DNA from: Caenimonas sp. SL110
GTDB taxonomy: Bacteria > Pseudomonadota > Gammaproteobacteria > Burkholderiales > Burkholderiaceae_C
Assembly: GCF_001044395.1 (NCBI RefSeq)
Contig: NZ_JANU01000010.1
Coordinates: forward strand, 19,556-83,555
Reading direction: 5' to 3'
DNA: 64,000 nt
Position 1 is the stretch's first letter; every line of letters begins with the position of its first letter. A program made the translations under genes and the position numbers. A model generated the notes under the pieces. It did no database searches. It saw only the letters and a program-made list of their open reading frames with translations, and was not told where the DNA came from. Below are positions 9,261-18,119 of the stretch, one piece after another.

Positions 9261-10066
9261 GCACCCTTCGCCGCGCTGGCGACGAAGTCTCTGGCGCGTG
9301 AGCCGACGACAGCACCGAGCGCCACGGCACGCGCGTTCGCGGCAGAGATCACGCCAGTCTCGTAGGTGGAGCGCCCCTCTCCGATGCGGGCTGTGAACGC
9401 ACTCACCGTTGCCGCAGCAATCCCCTTCTCTTCAAGAATCGGCAGCGATGCACTTCCGGCGTCATCTGCGCCAAACCCCGCATCGTTGAACAGCACCAGT
9501 TTGATGCCGACCTTCGCGGCGTAACCGGCCGACGGTATGCCCCCGTGCGAGCCGCTCACCACGATGGCGTCAGCGTCGCCCTCACGCGCCAGGGCGATGG
9601 AGTCCACCATCACGATCCGCTGCGTCGTGCCGGGCAAGGTCATGTCGGATCGCGTCTCCAGCATCGGCGCCGGTCGGGTGGCGGGCTCTGCTGCCGCCCT
9701 CAGCAAGTGGGCAACCTCGTTGCAGGACATACCCACTTCCACCTTGCAAGCGGCGGCGTACCTGTTCACCGCGCTGATGATTCCGCGCTGAAGCATGTCG
9801 GCCCCGTCGCCGATGCGGGCGCTCCTGCCATCGACAGCAGCCATCGCAAAGCCAAATTGCTCCGCCCAGGCAAGACCCGCGATGCCGGCCTGATCAAGCC
9901 CCATGGCCGCGTCGTGCTGTATCGCAGCGCGGGCCCCGGCCTTGAGCGTCAGGTAGGTGGTGTAGATCGCGGCATGGGAGCCGCCGATCACGACAGAGCC
10001 TGCTGTTTCGGGGCCTAATTTGGTGACGGTGGGTACCGCCAGTACTTTCACGTTTTCAATGGGCAT
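9233..10066 (-). CDS. Protein of unknown function built from two copies of one domain
   Basis: 277 residues, no signal peptide, no family I can name. The two halves are homologous. The N-terminal half holds VVIGGSHAAIYTTY, HDAAMGLDQAGIAGL, SARIGDGADM and GIISAVN; the C-terminal half holds IVVSGSHGGIPSAG, NDAGFGADDAGSASL, TARIGEGRST and GVISAAN at matching spacing. The conserved GSHxx, (H/N)DAxxGxDxAG and ARIG(D/E)G blocks look like a nucleotide- or substrate-binding fold with an active site per repeat, but that is inference. It lies 77 bases downstream of the LysR gene on the same strand, so it may share its transcript and function near the amino-acid pathway on the other side. Confidence 0.8.
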   Translation of the reverse strand: MPIENVKVLAVPTVTKLGPETAGSVVIGGSHAAIYTTYLTLKAGARAAIQHDAAMGLDQAGIAGLAWAEQFGFAMAAVDGRSARIGDGADMLQRGIISAVNRYAAACKVEVGMSCNEVAHLLRAAAEPATRPAPMLETRSDMTLPGTTQRIVMVDSIALAREGDADAIVVSGSHGGIPSAGYAAKVGIKLVLFNDAGFGADDAGSASLPILEEKGIAAATVSAFTARIGEGRSTYETGVISAANARAVALGAVVGSRARDFVASAAKGAHDPAGGQK

Positions 10067-10143
10067 AGTGACATCACTTTGACTCAGTTGGCTTGATGGT
10101 GCATCGGGCAGTTCCCGCGTTGCGCCACCGACATCGCTTCACC

Positions 10144-11133
10144 TCACGCACCCCCAGCCCCAAAGAACGCACTCCCGATACCCCCGTTGACTCCATCGCT
10201 CGACCCGCCCAGCTGGAACAGCTCGGAAAAGTCGCACACCGATTCAGCGATGTCCGCAATCGACGAGATCAGCTTGTTGTGCCTTGCGCCCTTGAAGCAC
10301 GCGACGTAGTTGACCGGCGGCAGCGCAGGCTTGGTCCTGACCACGGCCAATGCACGTCGCTCGATGAGCGGCTTCAAACACCTCGCGGGCAGGTATGAAA
10401 CACCCAGCCCCGCGACCGTCAATCCGATGAGTGCGAGCATGTTGTTGCTGCTGATGGAGTTGGCGCGCAGGAATTCCTTGGAGCGAAAGAATTCGTCGAA
10501 CAGGACGGAGGTGCCCGACCTGCTCCCCTGCGAAAAGATCGTCTTTTGCGTCAGCTCCTGCAACGTCACCACGCGCGAAGTCGGCAGCATTCCGGGCTTG
10601 CACATCCACGACAGCTGCACGGCCGTGAGCTGCCTGTGCATGAACCGCGCATCGGCCACGGCGTCGGGCACGATGATCATGTCCATCTCGTCTGCCAGCA
10701 GCTTGTCGCGCAAGCTCATGCTCGAATCCACATCGGGCTCCAGCACGATCTTGGGGTAGTGCTCGCGTATGGCGGCGACCAGGCGCGGCAGCCATGTGAT
10801 GGCAGTGAGTTCCGTCACCCCGATGCGCACCCGGCGTGCAGCCACGCCAGGCTGGCTCAGCTGATCGATCGCGGCGTCGCGTTGTTCCAGCAGGTGCTTT
10901 GCCAGCTGCAGCACTTCCTCGCCCTTTTGGGACAGGCGCGCCTGGCGCTTGTCACGCTCGAACAGCGCCACGCCGAGCGCGGACTCGAGTTCCTGCACCC
11001 GCTTGGAGATAGCCGACTGAGTGGTGTTGAGCTTGCGCGCGGCGGCGCCGAAACCGCCCAGCTCCGAGATCCAGAAGATCGCCTCCAGCTGCTTATAGGT
11101 GAACAAGACCGGCTCCTGCGGCGACGTCGCCAT
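10144..11133 (-). CDS. LysR family transcriptional regulator
   Basis: About 329 residues. The N-terminal winged helix is clear (FTYKQLEAIFWISELGGFGAAARKLNTTQSAISKRVQELESALGVALFER, roughly residues 11-61), followed by a periplasmic-binding-protein-like effector domain starting with RVRIGVTELTAITWLPRLV. It is divergent from the aminotransferase/ABC/aldolase operon, so it is the natural regulator of that operon. Two adjacent ATGs (11136, 11133) make the start uncertain by one codon. A product of this type typically responds to a pathway metabolite. Confidence 0.93.
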   Translation of the reverse strand: MATSPQEPVLFTYKQLEAIFWISELGGFGAAARKLNTTQSAISKRVQELESALGVALFERDKRQARLSQKGEEVLQLAKHLLEQRDAAIDQLSQPGVAARRVRIGVTELTAITWLPRLVAAIREHYPKIVLEPDVDSSMSLRDKLLADEMDMIIVPDAVADARFMHRQLTAVQLSWMCKPGMLPTSRVVTLQELTQKTIFSQGSRSGTSVLFDEFFRSKEFLRANSISSNNMLALIGLTVAGLGVSYLPARCLKPLIERRALAVVRTKPALPPVNYVACFKGARHNKLISSIADIAESVCDFSELFQLGGSSDGVNGGIGSAFFGAGGA

Positions 11134-11143
11134 CAATCACTTT

Positions 11144-11175
11144 AAGCGATGCAATCTTATAAGTAAATATCGCTT
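11144..11175. promoter_or_regulatory. LysR control region: nested inverted repeats and promoter
   Basis: The AT-rich gap between the LysR and aminotransferase genes holds a 7-base inverted repeat (AAGCGAT at 11144 and ATCGCTT at 11169, 18 bases apart). Nested in it is the perfect 8-base palindrome CTTATAAG at 11155. A TATTAT -10-like box follows at 11181. This fits a LysR activator site overlapping a weak -35 region; binding is inferred. Confidence 0.4.
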
Positions 11176-11229
11176 TTTTTTATTATCGTGGCAGCGAACA
11201 ATCGGCTTCAACAAGGAGCTCCACCCCAG

Positions 11230-12426
11230 ATGTCCATAGTTGCTGAACGCCTCAACAGCGTGAAGGTTTCGCCCAGCATGGCGGCCAAGGCCCGTGTCGA
11301 TGCGCTGCGCGCCGAAGGCCGCGACATCGTCGATTTCACCATCGGCGAGCCCGACTTCCCGACGCCGGACCACATCGTCGCAGCCGGGGTGGATGCGCTG
11401 CAGGGCGGCCATACGCGCTACACCTCCGCAGCCGGCACGCCGGCACTGCGCAGCGCCATCGCCAGCAAACTGGCACGCGAGAACCACCTCACGTTCGCAC
11501 CCGAACAGGTGGTGGTGGCCTGCGGTGCCAAGCAGATCATCTTCGAGGCCCTTTCTGCATCGCTCAATGCTGGCGACGAAGTCATCGTGCCTGCGCCGTA
11601 CTGGGTGTCCTATCCCGACATGGTCGCCATTCACGGTGGCGTGCCTGTGATCGTGGCGAGCGGCCCGGCTGCGGGCTTCAAGCTCACGCCCGAAATGCTC
11701 GAAGCAGCGATCACACCCCGCACGCGATGGCTCATCCTGAATTCGCCCAACAATCCCACCGGTGCGGTGTACTCGGCGCAAGAGCTGCGCGGCCTTGCCG
11801 ACGTGCTCGTGCGTCATCCGCGCGTGTGGCTGCTCACCGATGAGATCTACGAGCATTACGTTTACGGCGGTGCAAGCCATGTCTCGGTCCTGGTCGTTGC
11901 ACCGGAACTCGCACCGCGAACGCTCATCGTCAACGGCATGTCCAAGACCTATGCGATGACGGGTTGGCGACTGGGCTACGGCGCAGGCCCACTGCCGCTG
12001 ATGAAGGCCATCACCTTGCTGCTGTCCCAGAACACATCATGCGCTGCGTCCATGAGCCAATACGCTGCGGCCGCTGCGCTCGAAGGCCCCCAGGACTGCG
12101 TGCACAGCGCCGTGGCCCTGTTCTCGCAGCGGCGCGATCGCATGGTGGCGTTGCTCGGCCAGGTCCCCGGCATCGACTGCAGCACGCCTGATGGCGCGTT
12201 CTATGTCTTCCCGTCCGTGCAGGGCCTGCTGGGCAAGAGCGCAGGCCGCACGCTGGCGACCGACGCCGATGTCATGATGTACCTGCTCGAAGCAGCAGGC
12301 GTCGCCACCATCGACGGCACCTCCTACGGCATGCCGGGCTTTCTGCGGCTGTCATTCGCAACCTCGATGGACCGCATCGAGATCGGCTGCGAAAAAATAC
12401 GTGCCGCTTGCGCCGACCTGCGCTGA
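11230..12426 (+). CDS. Pyridoxal-phosphate aminotransferase, class I/II
   Basis: 398 residues of the aspartate aminotransferase fold-type I. Visible are the opening RLNSVKVSPSMAAKARVDALRAEGRDIVDFTIGEPDF, the substrate loop LNSPNNPTGAVYS, the LLTDEIYEHYVYGG strand and the PLP-Lys segment NGMSKTYAMTGWRLGYGAGP. The ATG at 11230 has AAGGAG 11 bases upstream, better than the upstream GTG at 11188. As first gene of an operon with an amino-acid importer and an RraA aldolase, it probably converts the imported amino acid to its 2-oxo acid. Confidence 0.92.
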   Translation: MSIVAERLNSVKVSPSMAAKARVDALRAEGRDIVDFTIGEPDFPTPDHIVAAGVDALQGGHTRYTSAAGTPALRSAIASKLARENHLTFAPEQVVVACGAKQIIFEALSASLNAGDEVIVPAPYWVSYPDMVAIHGGVPVIVASGPAAGFKLTPEMLEAAITPRTRWLILNSPNNPTGAVYSAQELRGLADVLVRHPRVWLLTDEIYEHYVYGGASHVSVLVVAPELAPRTLIVNGMSKTYAMTGWRLGYGAGPLPLMKAITLLLSQNTSCAASMSQYAAAAALEGPQDCVHSAVALFSQRRDRMVALLGQVPGIDCSTPDGAFYVFPSVQGLLGKSAGRTLATDADVMMYLLEAAGVATIDGTSYGMPGFLRLSFATSMDRIEIGCEKIRAACADLR

Positions 12427-12477
12427 ACACCGTCCCTTTCCGTTCCATCCCACCCCTTCACCCCCCAGGAGTCATTC

Positions 12478-13299
12478 ATGTCCCGATTCATCAAATCGAT
12501 CATTGCCGCCACCACCCTGCTCAGCCTTGCAGTCCCCGCACTGGCTGACCAGCTGGGCGACATCAAAAAGCGTGGCGTGCTCGTTTGCGGCACGCTAGGC
12601 ACCGCCGAGCCCTTCAGCTTCGCCGACCCGGCCACGCGCGAGATTCGCGGCTACGACGTCGACTTCTGCAAGGCCATGGCCGATCGCCTGGGCGTGAAGC
12701 TGGAACTGAAGCTGGTCGCCGTCGAGGCGCGCCTGCCCGAACTGGCGCAGGGCCGGGTTGACCTGGTCGTTGCAAACCTGGGCTACTCGGCAGCGCGTGC
12801 CGAGCAGATCGACTTCAGCCACCAGTACTTCGTGAGCCAGCAAAAGATCATGGTCCGCTCGGCTGACGGCATCAAGAACTTCGCCGGCCTGAGCGGCAAA
12901 AAGATCAGCGCGCCCAAGGGCTCCTCCTCTGAACTGGCCGTCAAGGCCAAGGTGCCGGGCGGCGAGGTCGTGACCTTCCAGGACCCGCCGACGGCCTTCA
13001 TGGCACTGGTGCAAAACAAGGTGGACGGCTTCGCGCTTTCGGAACTCGCTTCGGTGCGTTTCATGCAGCAGGTCGAAGGCAAGGTCAAGCTCGAACTGAT
13101 CCGTGAGTCGATGCTGTCGGAGCCGTGGGGCCTGGGCGTGAAGAAAGGCGAAGCCGCCCTGCTCAAGCAGGTCAACGACACGCTCGAATCCATGGAAAAG
13201 TCTGGCGAAGCAGCGAAACTTCACACCAAGTGGTTCGGCCCGACGACACTGTACAAGTCCAACCGCGAGTTCCGTGTCGAACCCATCGTCTTGAAGTAA
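12478..13299 (+). CDS. Amino-acid ABC transporter substrate-binding protein (family 3)
   Basis: 273 residues with a Sec signal peptide ending ALA-DQ near residue 24 and the SBP family 3 pattern: KRGVLVCGTLGTAEPFSFADPATREIRGYDVDFCKAMADRLGVKLEL, then RVDLVVANLGYSAARAEQIDFSHQY. The Arg and Asp that bind the amino-acid backbone are present in these blocks. AGGAGTCATTC precedes the ATG. It is the periplasmic receptor of the transporter encoded by the next three genes. Confidence 0.93.
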   Translation: MSRFIKSIIAATTLLSLAVPALADQLGDIKKRGVLVCGTLGTAEPFSFADPATREIRGYDVDFCKAMADRLGVKLELKLVAVEARLPELAQGRVDLVVANLGYSAARAEQIDFSHQYFVSQQKIMVRSADGIKNFAGLSGKKISAPKGSSSELAVKAKVPGGEVVTFQDPPTAFMALVQNKVDGFALSELASVRFMQQVEGKVKLELIRESMLSEPWGLGVKKGEAALLKQVNDTLESMEKSGEAAKLHTKWFGPTTLYKSNREFRVEPIVLK

Positions 13300-13332
13300 G
13301 TCGACGCAGTCGCGTGGCGGTAACAGGCACCG

Positions 13333-14031
13333 ATGTTCGGCAACTTTCATCCTCTCGCCTTGCTGCAGGGCCCTCACGGCATTGAGCTGTGGGCGGGCCT
13401 GCGGCTGACGCTGTTCGCGACTCTGGCGGCCTGGCTGATCGCGTATGGCGTGGGCATCTTGCTCGCAGCCATTCGCAGCCTGCCTTCCAAGACGGCCGAC
13501 CGCGGTGTTGCAGCCTATGTTGCATACCACCGCAATGTGCCGCTGCTGGTGCAGGTGCTGTACTGGTATTTCGGCGTGGTGACGCTGCTGCCCAATTCGA
13601 TCCAGCAATGGACGAACGACCACGGCGGCGGGTTCTATGCGGGCGTGGTCGCCCTGGGGCTGTGCATGGCCGCCTATGTGAGCGAAGACCTGCGCAGCGG
13701 CATGCGCACCGTGCCGCACGGCCACATCGAGGCATCTCGTGCCATCGGCCTTACGTTTGCGCAGACGATGGCCTATGTCGTGTTGCCGCAGGCGCTGCGC
13801 GCCGCCCTTCCCGCACTGGTCAACAACAGCTTGCTGCTGTTCAAGAACACCAGCCTGCTGATGGCCATCGGCGTCGCGGAACTGACTTATGCCGCACGGC
13901 AAATCGAAGGCCAGACGTTCAAGACCTTTGAAGTGTTCACCATTGCCACCGTGATCTACCTGTCGATTTCGCTGGTGATCATGGCTACGGGCCACCTGCT
14001 CGAACAGCGCTATCGCACCCAGAGGCGCTGA
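13333..14031 (+). CDS. Amino-acid ABC transporter permease (HisM-type)
   Basis: 232 residues with five predicted membrane segments and the EAA loop typical of polar amino-acid permeases (HIEASRAIGLTFAQTMAYVVLPQALRAALPALVNN). It starts LQGPHGIELWAGLRLTLFATLAAWLIAYGVG, the usual first membrane helix with the family's N-terminal targeting pattern. First of two non-identical permeases of the importer; the next one starts one base after its stop. Confidence 0.92.
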   Translation: MFGNFHPLALLQGPHGIELWAGLRLTLFATLAAWLIAYGVGILLAAIRSLPSKTADRGVAAYVAYHRNVPLLVQVLYWYFGVVTLLPNSIQQWTNDHGGGFYAGVVALGLCMAAYVSEDLRSGMRTVPHGHIEASRAIGLTFAQTMAYVVLPQALRAALPALVNNSLLLFKNTSLLMAIGVAELTYAARQIEGQTFKTFEVFTIATVIYLSISLVIMATGHLLEQRYRTQRR

Positions 14032-14032
14032 C

Positions 14033-14770
14033 ATGCTGGACATCATCCAAACCTACGCAATGCTGCTGCTGGTCGGCAACTATCCCAATGGGCCGCTGGG
14101 GGGTCTGGTGCTCACGCTGGTGCTGTCGGTGCTGGGCATCCTGCTGGCATTTCCGCTGGGCGTCATCCTCGCCCTGCTTCGCACGAGTCCGTGGCCCATC
14201 CTGCGCGCCCCGGCCATCGCGGTCATCTATGTGGTGCGCGGGCTTCCGCTCATCATGTTCATCTTCTGGGCGTATTTCGGAATCCCCGCGCTACTCGGGC
14301 GTACCGTTTCGGGCTTCACGACGATGCTGTGCGCGCTGGTCATCTATGAAAGCGCCTACCTGGCAGAAGTGATTCGCGCCGGCATCGAATCATTGCCCAA
14401 GGGCCAGGTCGAAGCGTCGCGATCGCTGGGCCTGTCCCACATGCAGACGCAGCGAATCGTCGTGCTGCCACAGGCGCTCTACAACATGCTTCCCAGCATG
14501 CTCAGCCAGTTCATCTCCACGATCAAGGAAACCTCGCTCGGCTACGTGATCAGCGTCCAGGAGCTGACCTTTGCTGCGAACCAGGTCAACGGCATGCTGC
14601 TCACGCAGCCGTTCGAGGTCTACACCTTGCTCGCGCTGACCTATTTCATTCTCTGCTTCCTGCTCACCCACGGCGTAGGCTGGATCGAACGCCGTGTCCG
14701 CCGACGCACGCCCACGACTGCAGTGCAGCCCAGCGCAAGCCAACCCGTCGCGTCAAGAGGAACAGCATGA
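14033..14770 (+). CDS. Amino-acid ABC transporter permease (second subunit)
   Basis: 245 residues, again with the polar amino-acid permease pattern: [29 protein letters not shown], the extracytoplasmic [22 protein letters not shown], and the EAA loop [38 protein letters not shown]-terminal tail of about 35 residues ([23 protein letters not shown]) is low complexity and probably cytoplasmic. Its stop overlaps the ATPase start as ATGA, so both are coupled. Confidence 0.92.
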   Translation: MLDIIQTYAMLLLVGNYPNGPLGGLVLTLVLSVLGILLAFPLGVILALLRTSPWPILRAPAIAVIYVVRGLPLIMFIFWAYFGIPALLGRTVSGFTTMLCALVIYESAYLAEVIRAGIESLPKGQVEASRSLGLSHMQTQRIVVLPQALYNMLPSMLSQFISTIKETSLGYVISVQELTFAANQVNGMLLTQPFEVYTLLALTYFILCFLLTHGVGWIERRVRRRTPTTAVQPSASQPVASRGTA

Positions 14771-15492
14771 TCACCTTCAGCAACGTCAGCAAGTGGTACG
14801 GCGACTACCGCGCCCTCCACGAAATCGATGCAACCGTCGCACGTGGCGAAGTGGTCGTGGTCTGCGGCCCATCCGGGTCGGGCAAGTCAACGCTGATCCG
14901 CACGGTGAACCGGCTGGAGCCGATCCAGCAGGGGTCCATCACCGTCGATGGCGCGGACATGCACAGCGGCAAGGGCGACATCAACAAGATGCGCAGCCGC
15001 ATCGGGTTTGTTTTCCAGCAGTTCAACCTGTTCCCGCACATGACGGCGCTGCAGAACGTCGCGCTCGGGCCGATCAAGGTTTCGGGGCTGCCTCGCAAGG
15101 AGGCGCACGAACACGCGCGCCAGTTGCTGGGCAAGGTCGGCTTGTCGACGAAGTGCGATTCGCTCCCGTCCGAATTGTCCGGCGGCCAGCAGCAGCGCGT
15201 GGCGATTGCGCGGGCGCTGGCGATGAACCCGCCCGTGATGCTGTTCGACGAACCCACCAGCGCGCTCGACCCCGAGATGGTGGGCGAGGTGCTTGCCGTG
15301 ATGAAGTCGCTCGCGCGCGACGGCATGACGATGCTGTGCGTGACGCACGAAATGGGGTTCGCGCGCGAAGTCAGCGACCGCGTGTGGTTCATGGACGAGG
15401 GCCGCATCGTCGAAACCGCCACGCCCGATGAGTTTTTTACGCGGGCGTCCACACCCCGTGCGCAGAAGTTCCTGGCGGACATCCGCGGCTGA
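14767..15492 (+). CDS. Amino-acid ABC transporter ATP-binding protein (GlnQ-like)
   Basis: 241 residues with Walker [12 protein letters not shown]-loop [18 protein letters not shown], signature [17 protein letters not shown], Walker [15 protein letters not shown] and switch His in [22 protein letters not shown]. These are the hallmarks of the GlnQ/HisP group that energises polar amino-acid uptake. It overlaps the preceding permease by four bases and is followed 54 bases later by the aldolase. Confidence 0.95.
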   Translation: MITFSNVSKWYGDYRALHEIDATVARGEVVVVCGPSGSGKSTLIRTVNRLEPIQQGSITVDGADMHSGKGDINKMRSRIGFVFQQFNLFPHMTALQNVALGPIKVSGLPRKEAHEHARQLLGKVGLSTKCDSLPSELSGGQQQRVAIARALAMNPPVMLFDEPTSALDPEMVGEVLAVMKSLARDGMTMLCVTHEMGFAREVSDRVWFMDEGRIVETATPDEFFTRASTPRAQKFLADIRG

Positions 15493-15546
15493 ACGTGCGG
15501 CGCAAGCCGCATCCCTTCCATTCACATCCAGATTCACAGGACTCCC

Positions 15547-16221
15547 ATGATCGGACTACAGATCCTTCAACGCCGCCGCGCGGTCAGCCTCTCGCTCGCG
15601 CAGCAATTCAAGACAGTGCCGGTCGCCAACGTCAGCGACTGCATGTCGCGCATGACCGCAAGCGGCGCCCGCCTGAAGCCCATGCACGGCGGCGGCTACA
15701 TGGCCGGCCCGGCGCTCACCGTGAAGGCGCGCCCCGGCGACAACCTCATGGTGCACAAGGCGCTGGAGATGGCGGTGCCCGGCGATGTGATCGTCGTGGA
15801 TGCGGGCGGAGAACTCTCCAACGCGATCGTCGGCGACATCATGGTGGGCTGGGCGGTGAAGCTAGGGTTGGGCGGCTTCGTCATCAATGGCGCGATTCGC
15901 GATGCAGGACCGCTGCGCGCAGGCTCACTGCCGGTGTACGCCGCCGGCGTGACGCATCGCGGCCCCTACAAGGATGGCCCTGGTGAGATCAATGTGCCGA
16001 TCAGCATCGACGGCATGGTGATCCATCCCGGCGATCTGATGATCGGCGACGAAGACGGCACCTTGTGCGTGCCCTACGACGATGTCGAAGCGCTGCTGGC
16101 AGCTGGTATCAACAAGAGCGCGCTCGAAGCAAAGATGGTGGCATCCATGGCCGACGGCACCTATGACTCGTCGTGGGTTGACGCAACGCTCAAGCGTATT
16201 GGGTGCACGATTCACGCCTGA
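15547..16221 (+). CDS. RraA-family aldolase (4-hydroxy-4-methyl-2-oxoglutarate / 4-carboxy-4-hydroxy-2-oxoadipate aldolase-like)
   Basis: 224 residues with RraA-family landmarks: VANVSDCMSRM near residue 27, PGDVIVVDAGGELSNAIVGDIMVGWA around residues 79-104, the catalytic GAIRDAGPLRA segment, and GPGEINVPISIDGMVIHPGDLMIGDEDG. Enzymatic members are Mg-dependent class II aldolases or oxaloacetate decarboxylases that release pyruvate; the paralogous RraA is an RNase E inhibitor. The conserved Arg-Asp pair and operon context favour the enzyme. Last gene of the aminotransferase/ABC operon; its 3' end overlaps the convergent pseudogene by 10 bases. A close paralogue is at 54221. Confidence 0.85.
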   Translation: MIGLQILQRRRAVSLSLAQQFKTVPVANVSDCMSRMTASGARLKPMHGGGYMAGPALTVKARPGDNLMVHKALEMAVPGDVIVVDAGGELSNAIVGDIMVGWAVKLGLGGFVINGAIRDAGPLRAGSLPVYAAGVTHRGPYKDGPGEINVPISIDGMVIHPGDLMIGDEDGTLCVPYDDVEALLAAGINKSALEAKMVASMADGTYDSSWVDATLKRIGCTIHA

Positions 16222-16666
16222 AACCCCCTGTCCTCCAGAATCCTTGCCCAACGCCTGATGCGCGCGCGCATTGCGCGCTTTTGCAGATCGTCCACTGGCA
16301 TGAGCGCGACCATTTCGATCGCGGGCTGCACTGACACCAAGCCGTGACGCATCAGGGCCATGTTGAACTCCCTGTCCTTCTCGCGGTTCGCTGCCGTCTT
16401 CGCCATGAACAGATCAAGGACGCTGATGCAATATCCAACACCGTTGCGGGTGGCGCGACTCTGGACTCGCCCAGCGCGCCATCGATCTTGTCGGACTTCT
16501 CTTCAGCATTCATCGGGTAGATGTCAGCCTCCATCGACATGGTGAGTTCGCGCGGCGGGTTCGGTATCGGCCCAAGGATCGACTGGCTGCCTACGATGAC
16601 AAATTCGTACTCATTGGTAACTTCAGCGGCAGCGCGGATCAGGTGTTCGAGGGCTTCGCGATTCAT
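16212..16666 (-). pseudogene. Broken nucleotidyltransferase (DUF6036-like) of an XRE/NTase pair
   Basis: The ATG at 16666 begins MNREALEHLIRAAAEV, followed by the nucleotidyltransferase GS motif FVIVGSQSILG and an acidic MEADIYPM segment. After IDGALGE near 16470 the homologous reading jumps frame: RVQSRATRNGVGYCISVLDLFMAKTAANREKDREF continues in another frame to the stop at 16212. Remembered homologues have roughly 30 further residues between these blocks, so a small deletion both removed that part and shifted the frame. The remaining open frame of 104 residues ends in unrelated sequence. The start overlaps the XRE gene stop by four bases, the usual arrangement of the intact pair. Confidence 0.75.
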
Positions 16667-17343
16667 TTCTTCGCTCTTGCTGGTTGCCTGCGCGTCGACG
16701 ACGGAGCGGACAGATGACCAAGCGTCACGGCTTGTTTGAGCTGGCTGACATCTTCAAGAATGCGCGCCCGGGTCGCCGGCGGCAGCAGCAAGGTGAGGGG
16801 TGATGCCTGACGCAGTTCCATCGAGCGACGCGTACGTGCCAGCGCACGTCGCCACTCCCTGCGTCGCAAAATCACCGACCATTCGTCCCAGAGTACGCGG
16901 CTATGAGCATCGCCCGACGCGCGCCACTTTTCCAGGGTTGCCAGTGCCCGTTCGATGAGTTCGGGATGCTTTTTTGCGAGCTTGATGGCCTCTTCGTGGA
17001 GCATCAGACTTTGCAGGTCCTGGATGTCATGCCGGGCATTCGTTGCAGGCAGGACGACCTTGGTCGTTGCAGCCGAAGGTGCTTGCGGTCCAAGCTCGCC
17101 ACTCGCTACCAGCGCCAGGTCGCCCGACAGACCCAGCGCCGAAAGGACACGCAGATAGGTCCCCATGGTCGGGGCGGGCTGGCCGGCCTCCACCGAACTC
17201 AAGGTCATGCGTGACACGCCCGCACGTTCGGCCAAGGCGACGGCGGTGAGGCCTTGACTCTTGCGAGCGCGGCGCAACCGCTCGCCCAGCTGGATCAGGA
17301 GCTGACGGTCGAGGACGGAGTGCAACTGCGCGGCGGCGGGCAT
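16663..17343 (-). CDS. XRE-type helix-turn-helix protein, partner of the broken nucleotidyltransferase
   Basis: 226 residues. Residues ~20-70 form a Cro/C1-type helix-turn-helix (LGERLRRARKSQGLTAVALAERAGVSRMTLSSVEAGQ, then PTMGTYLRVLSALGL). A long helical C-terminal domain follows, rich in Arg and Lys, with the segment HDIQDLQSLMLHEEAIKLAKKHPELIERALATLEKW. Its stop overlaps the nucleotidyltransferase start by four bases. The arrangement resembles antitoxin/toxin operons in which the HTH protein autoregulates. The gene is intact although its partner is not. Confidence 0.8.
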   Translation of the reverse strand: MPAAAQLHSVLDRQLLIQLGERLRRARKSQGLTAVALAERAGVSRMTLSSVEAGQPAPTMGTYLRVLSALGLSGDLALVASGELGPQAPSAATTKVVLPATNARHDIQDLQSLMLHEEAIKLAKKHPELIERALATLEKWRASGDAHSRVLWDEWSVILRRREWRRALARTRRSMELRQASPLTLLLPPATRARILEDVSQLKQAVTLGHLSAPSSTRRQPARAKK

Positions 17344-17386
17344 TTGTATTGCATTTTAGGCTTTATTTGCCTACTTGTCTAAAACG

Positions 17387-18100
17387 CTATACAGATGATC
17401 GCGCCAGATGCACCTGGTGCAACGTGATCTTGCGCACTTCCGCCTGGCTGGTTTCGATGTGCGCGCGCAGCAGCATCGCGGCCTGGTCGCCGCGCTTGCG
17501 CTGGATCGCTTTCAATATCTTCGCGTGCTCTTCATAGGTCGCGTCGATGCGAGCCTGCTTGGTGAAGTCGAGCCGCCGGATGATGCGGATGCGGTCGGTC
17601 ACGTCGCGATGCACGCGTGCCATCTCGGCATTGCCCGCTGCGGCGACCAGGCTGCAATGAAACTCCTCGTCCCACTGCGACACCTGCGCCATGTCGGCGC
17701 TGCGTTCAGCCACAGGCACCAGCCAGATCGCGACCAGCTTGTCGAGCATGGCGCGATCCACTTTCTGCGCGTCGGAACACAGGCGATGTACTGCGGTCGT
17801 CTCCAGCACCATGCGCAGGTCATAGAGCTGCTCGAACTGCTCGAAGTCAAAGGGCAGCACGCGCCAGCCGCTGCGAAAGAGCACCTCGACATAACCTTCC
17901 TGCTGCAGCCGCGTGAGCGCCTGTCGCACCGGCGTGCGCGACACGCCCAGCCGGTCCGAGATTTCGTTTTCGGTGAAGCGGTCACCGGGCACCAGCTTGA
18001 AGTGCGCGATGTCGAGCTTGAGTTGCGCATACACCTCTTCCGCCCGCGAAGGCGCAAGCACCGCAGGTGCGGTGACAGGGCGGCGAATGGTGGTGTGCAC
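17387..18100 (-). CDS. GntR family transcriptional regulator (FCD-type)
   Basis: 237 residues: a winged helix (LKLDIAHFKLVPGDRFTENEISDRLGVSRTPVRQALTRLQQEGYVEV, about residues 29-76) and an all-helical FCD ligand domain (LYDLRMVLETTAVHRLCSDA to EEHAKILKAIQRKRGDQAAMLLRAHIETS). FCD regulators usually bind a metal and a small acid and control catabolic operons. Translation probably starts at the GTG at 18100. It is the last gene of the nine-gene ureide operon, 19 bases after the biuret-hydrolase-like gene. Confidence 0.92.
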   Translation of the reverse strand: MHTTIRRPVTAPAVLAPSRAEEVYAQLKLDIAHFKLVPGDRFTENEISDRLGVSRTPVRQALTRLQQEGYVEVLFRSGWRVLPFDFEQFEQLYDLRMVLETTAVHRLCSDAQKVDRAMLDKLVAIWLVPVAERSADMAQVSQWDEEFHCSLVAAAGNAEMARVHRDVTDRIRIIRRLDFTKQARIDATYEEHAKILKAIQRKRGDQAAMLLRAHIETSQAEVRKITLHQVHLARSSV

Positions 18101-18119
18101 CGCGCAGACTCTAGCAGCG

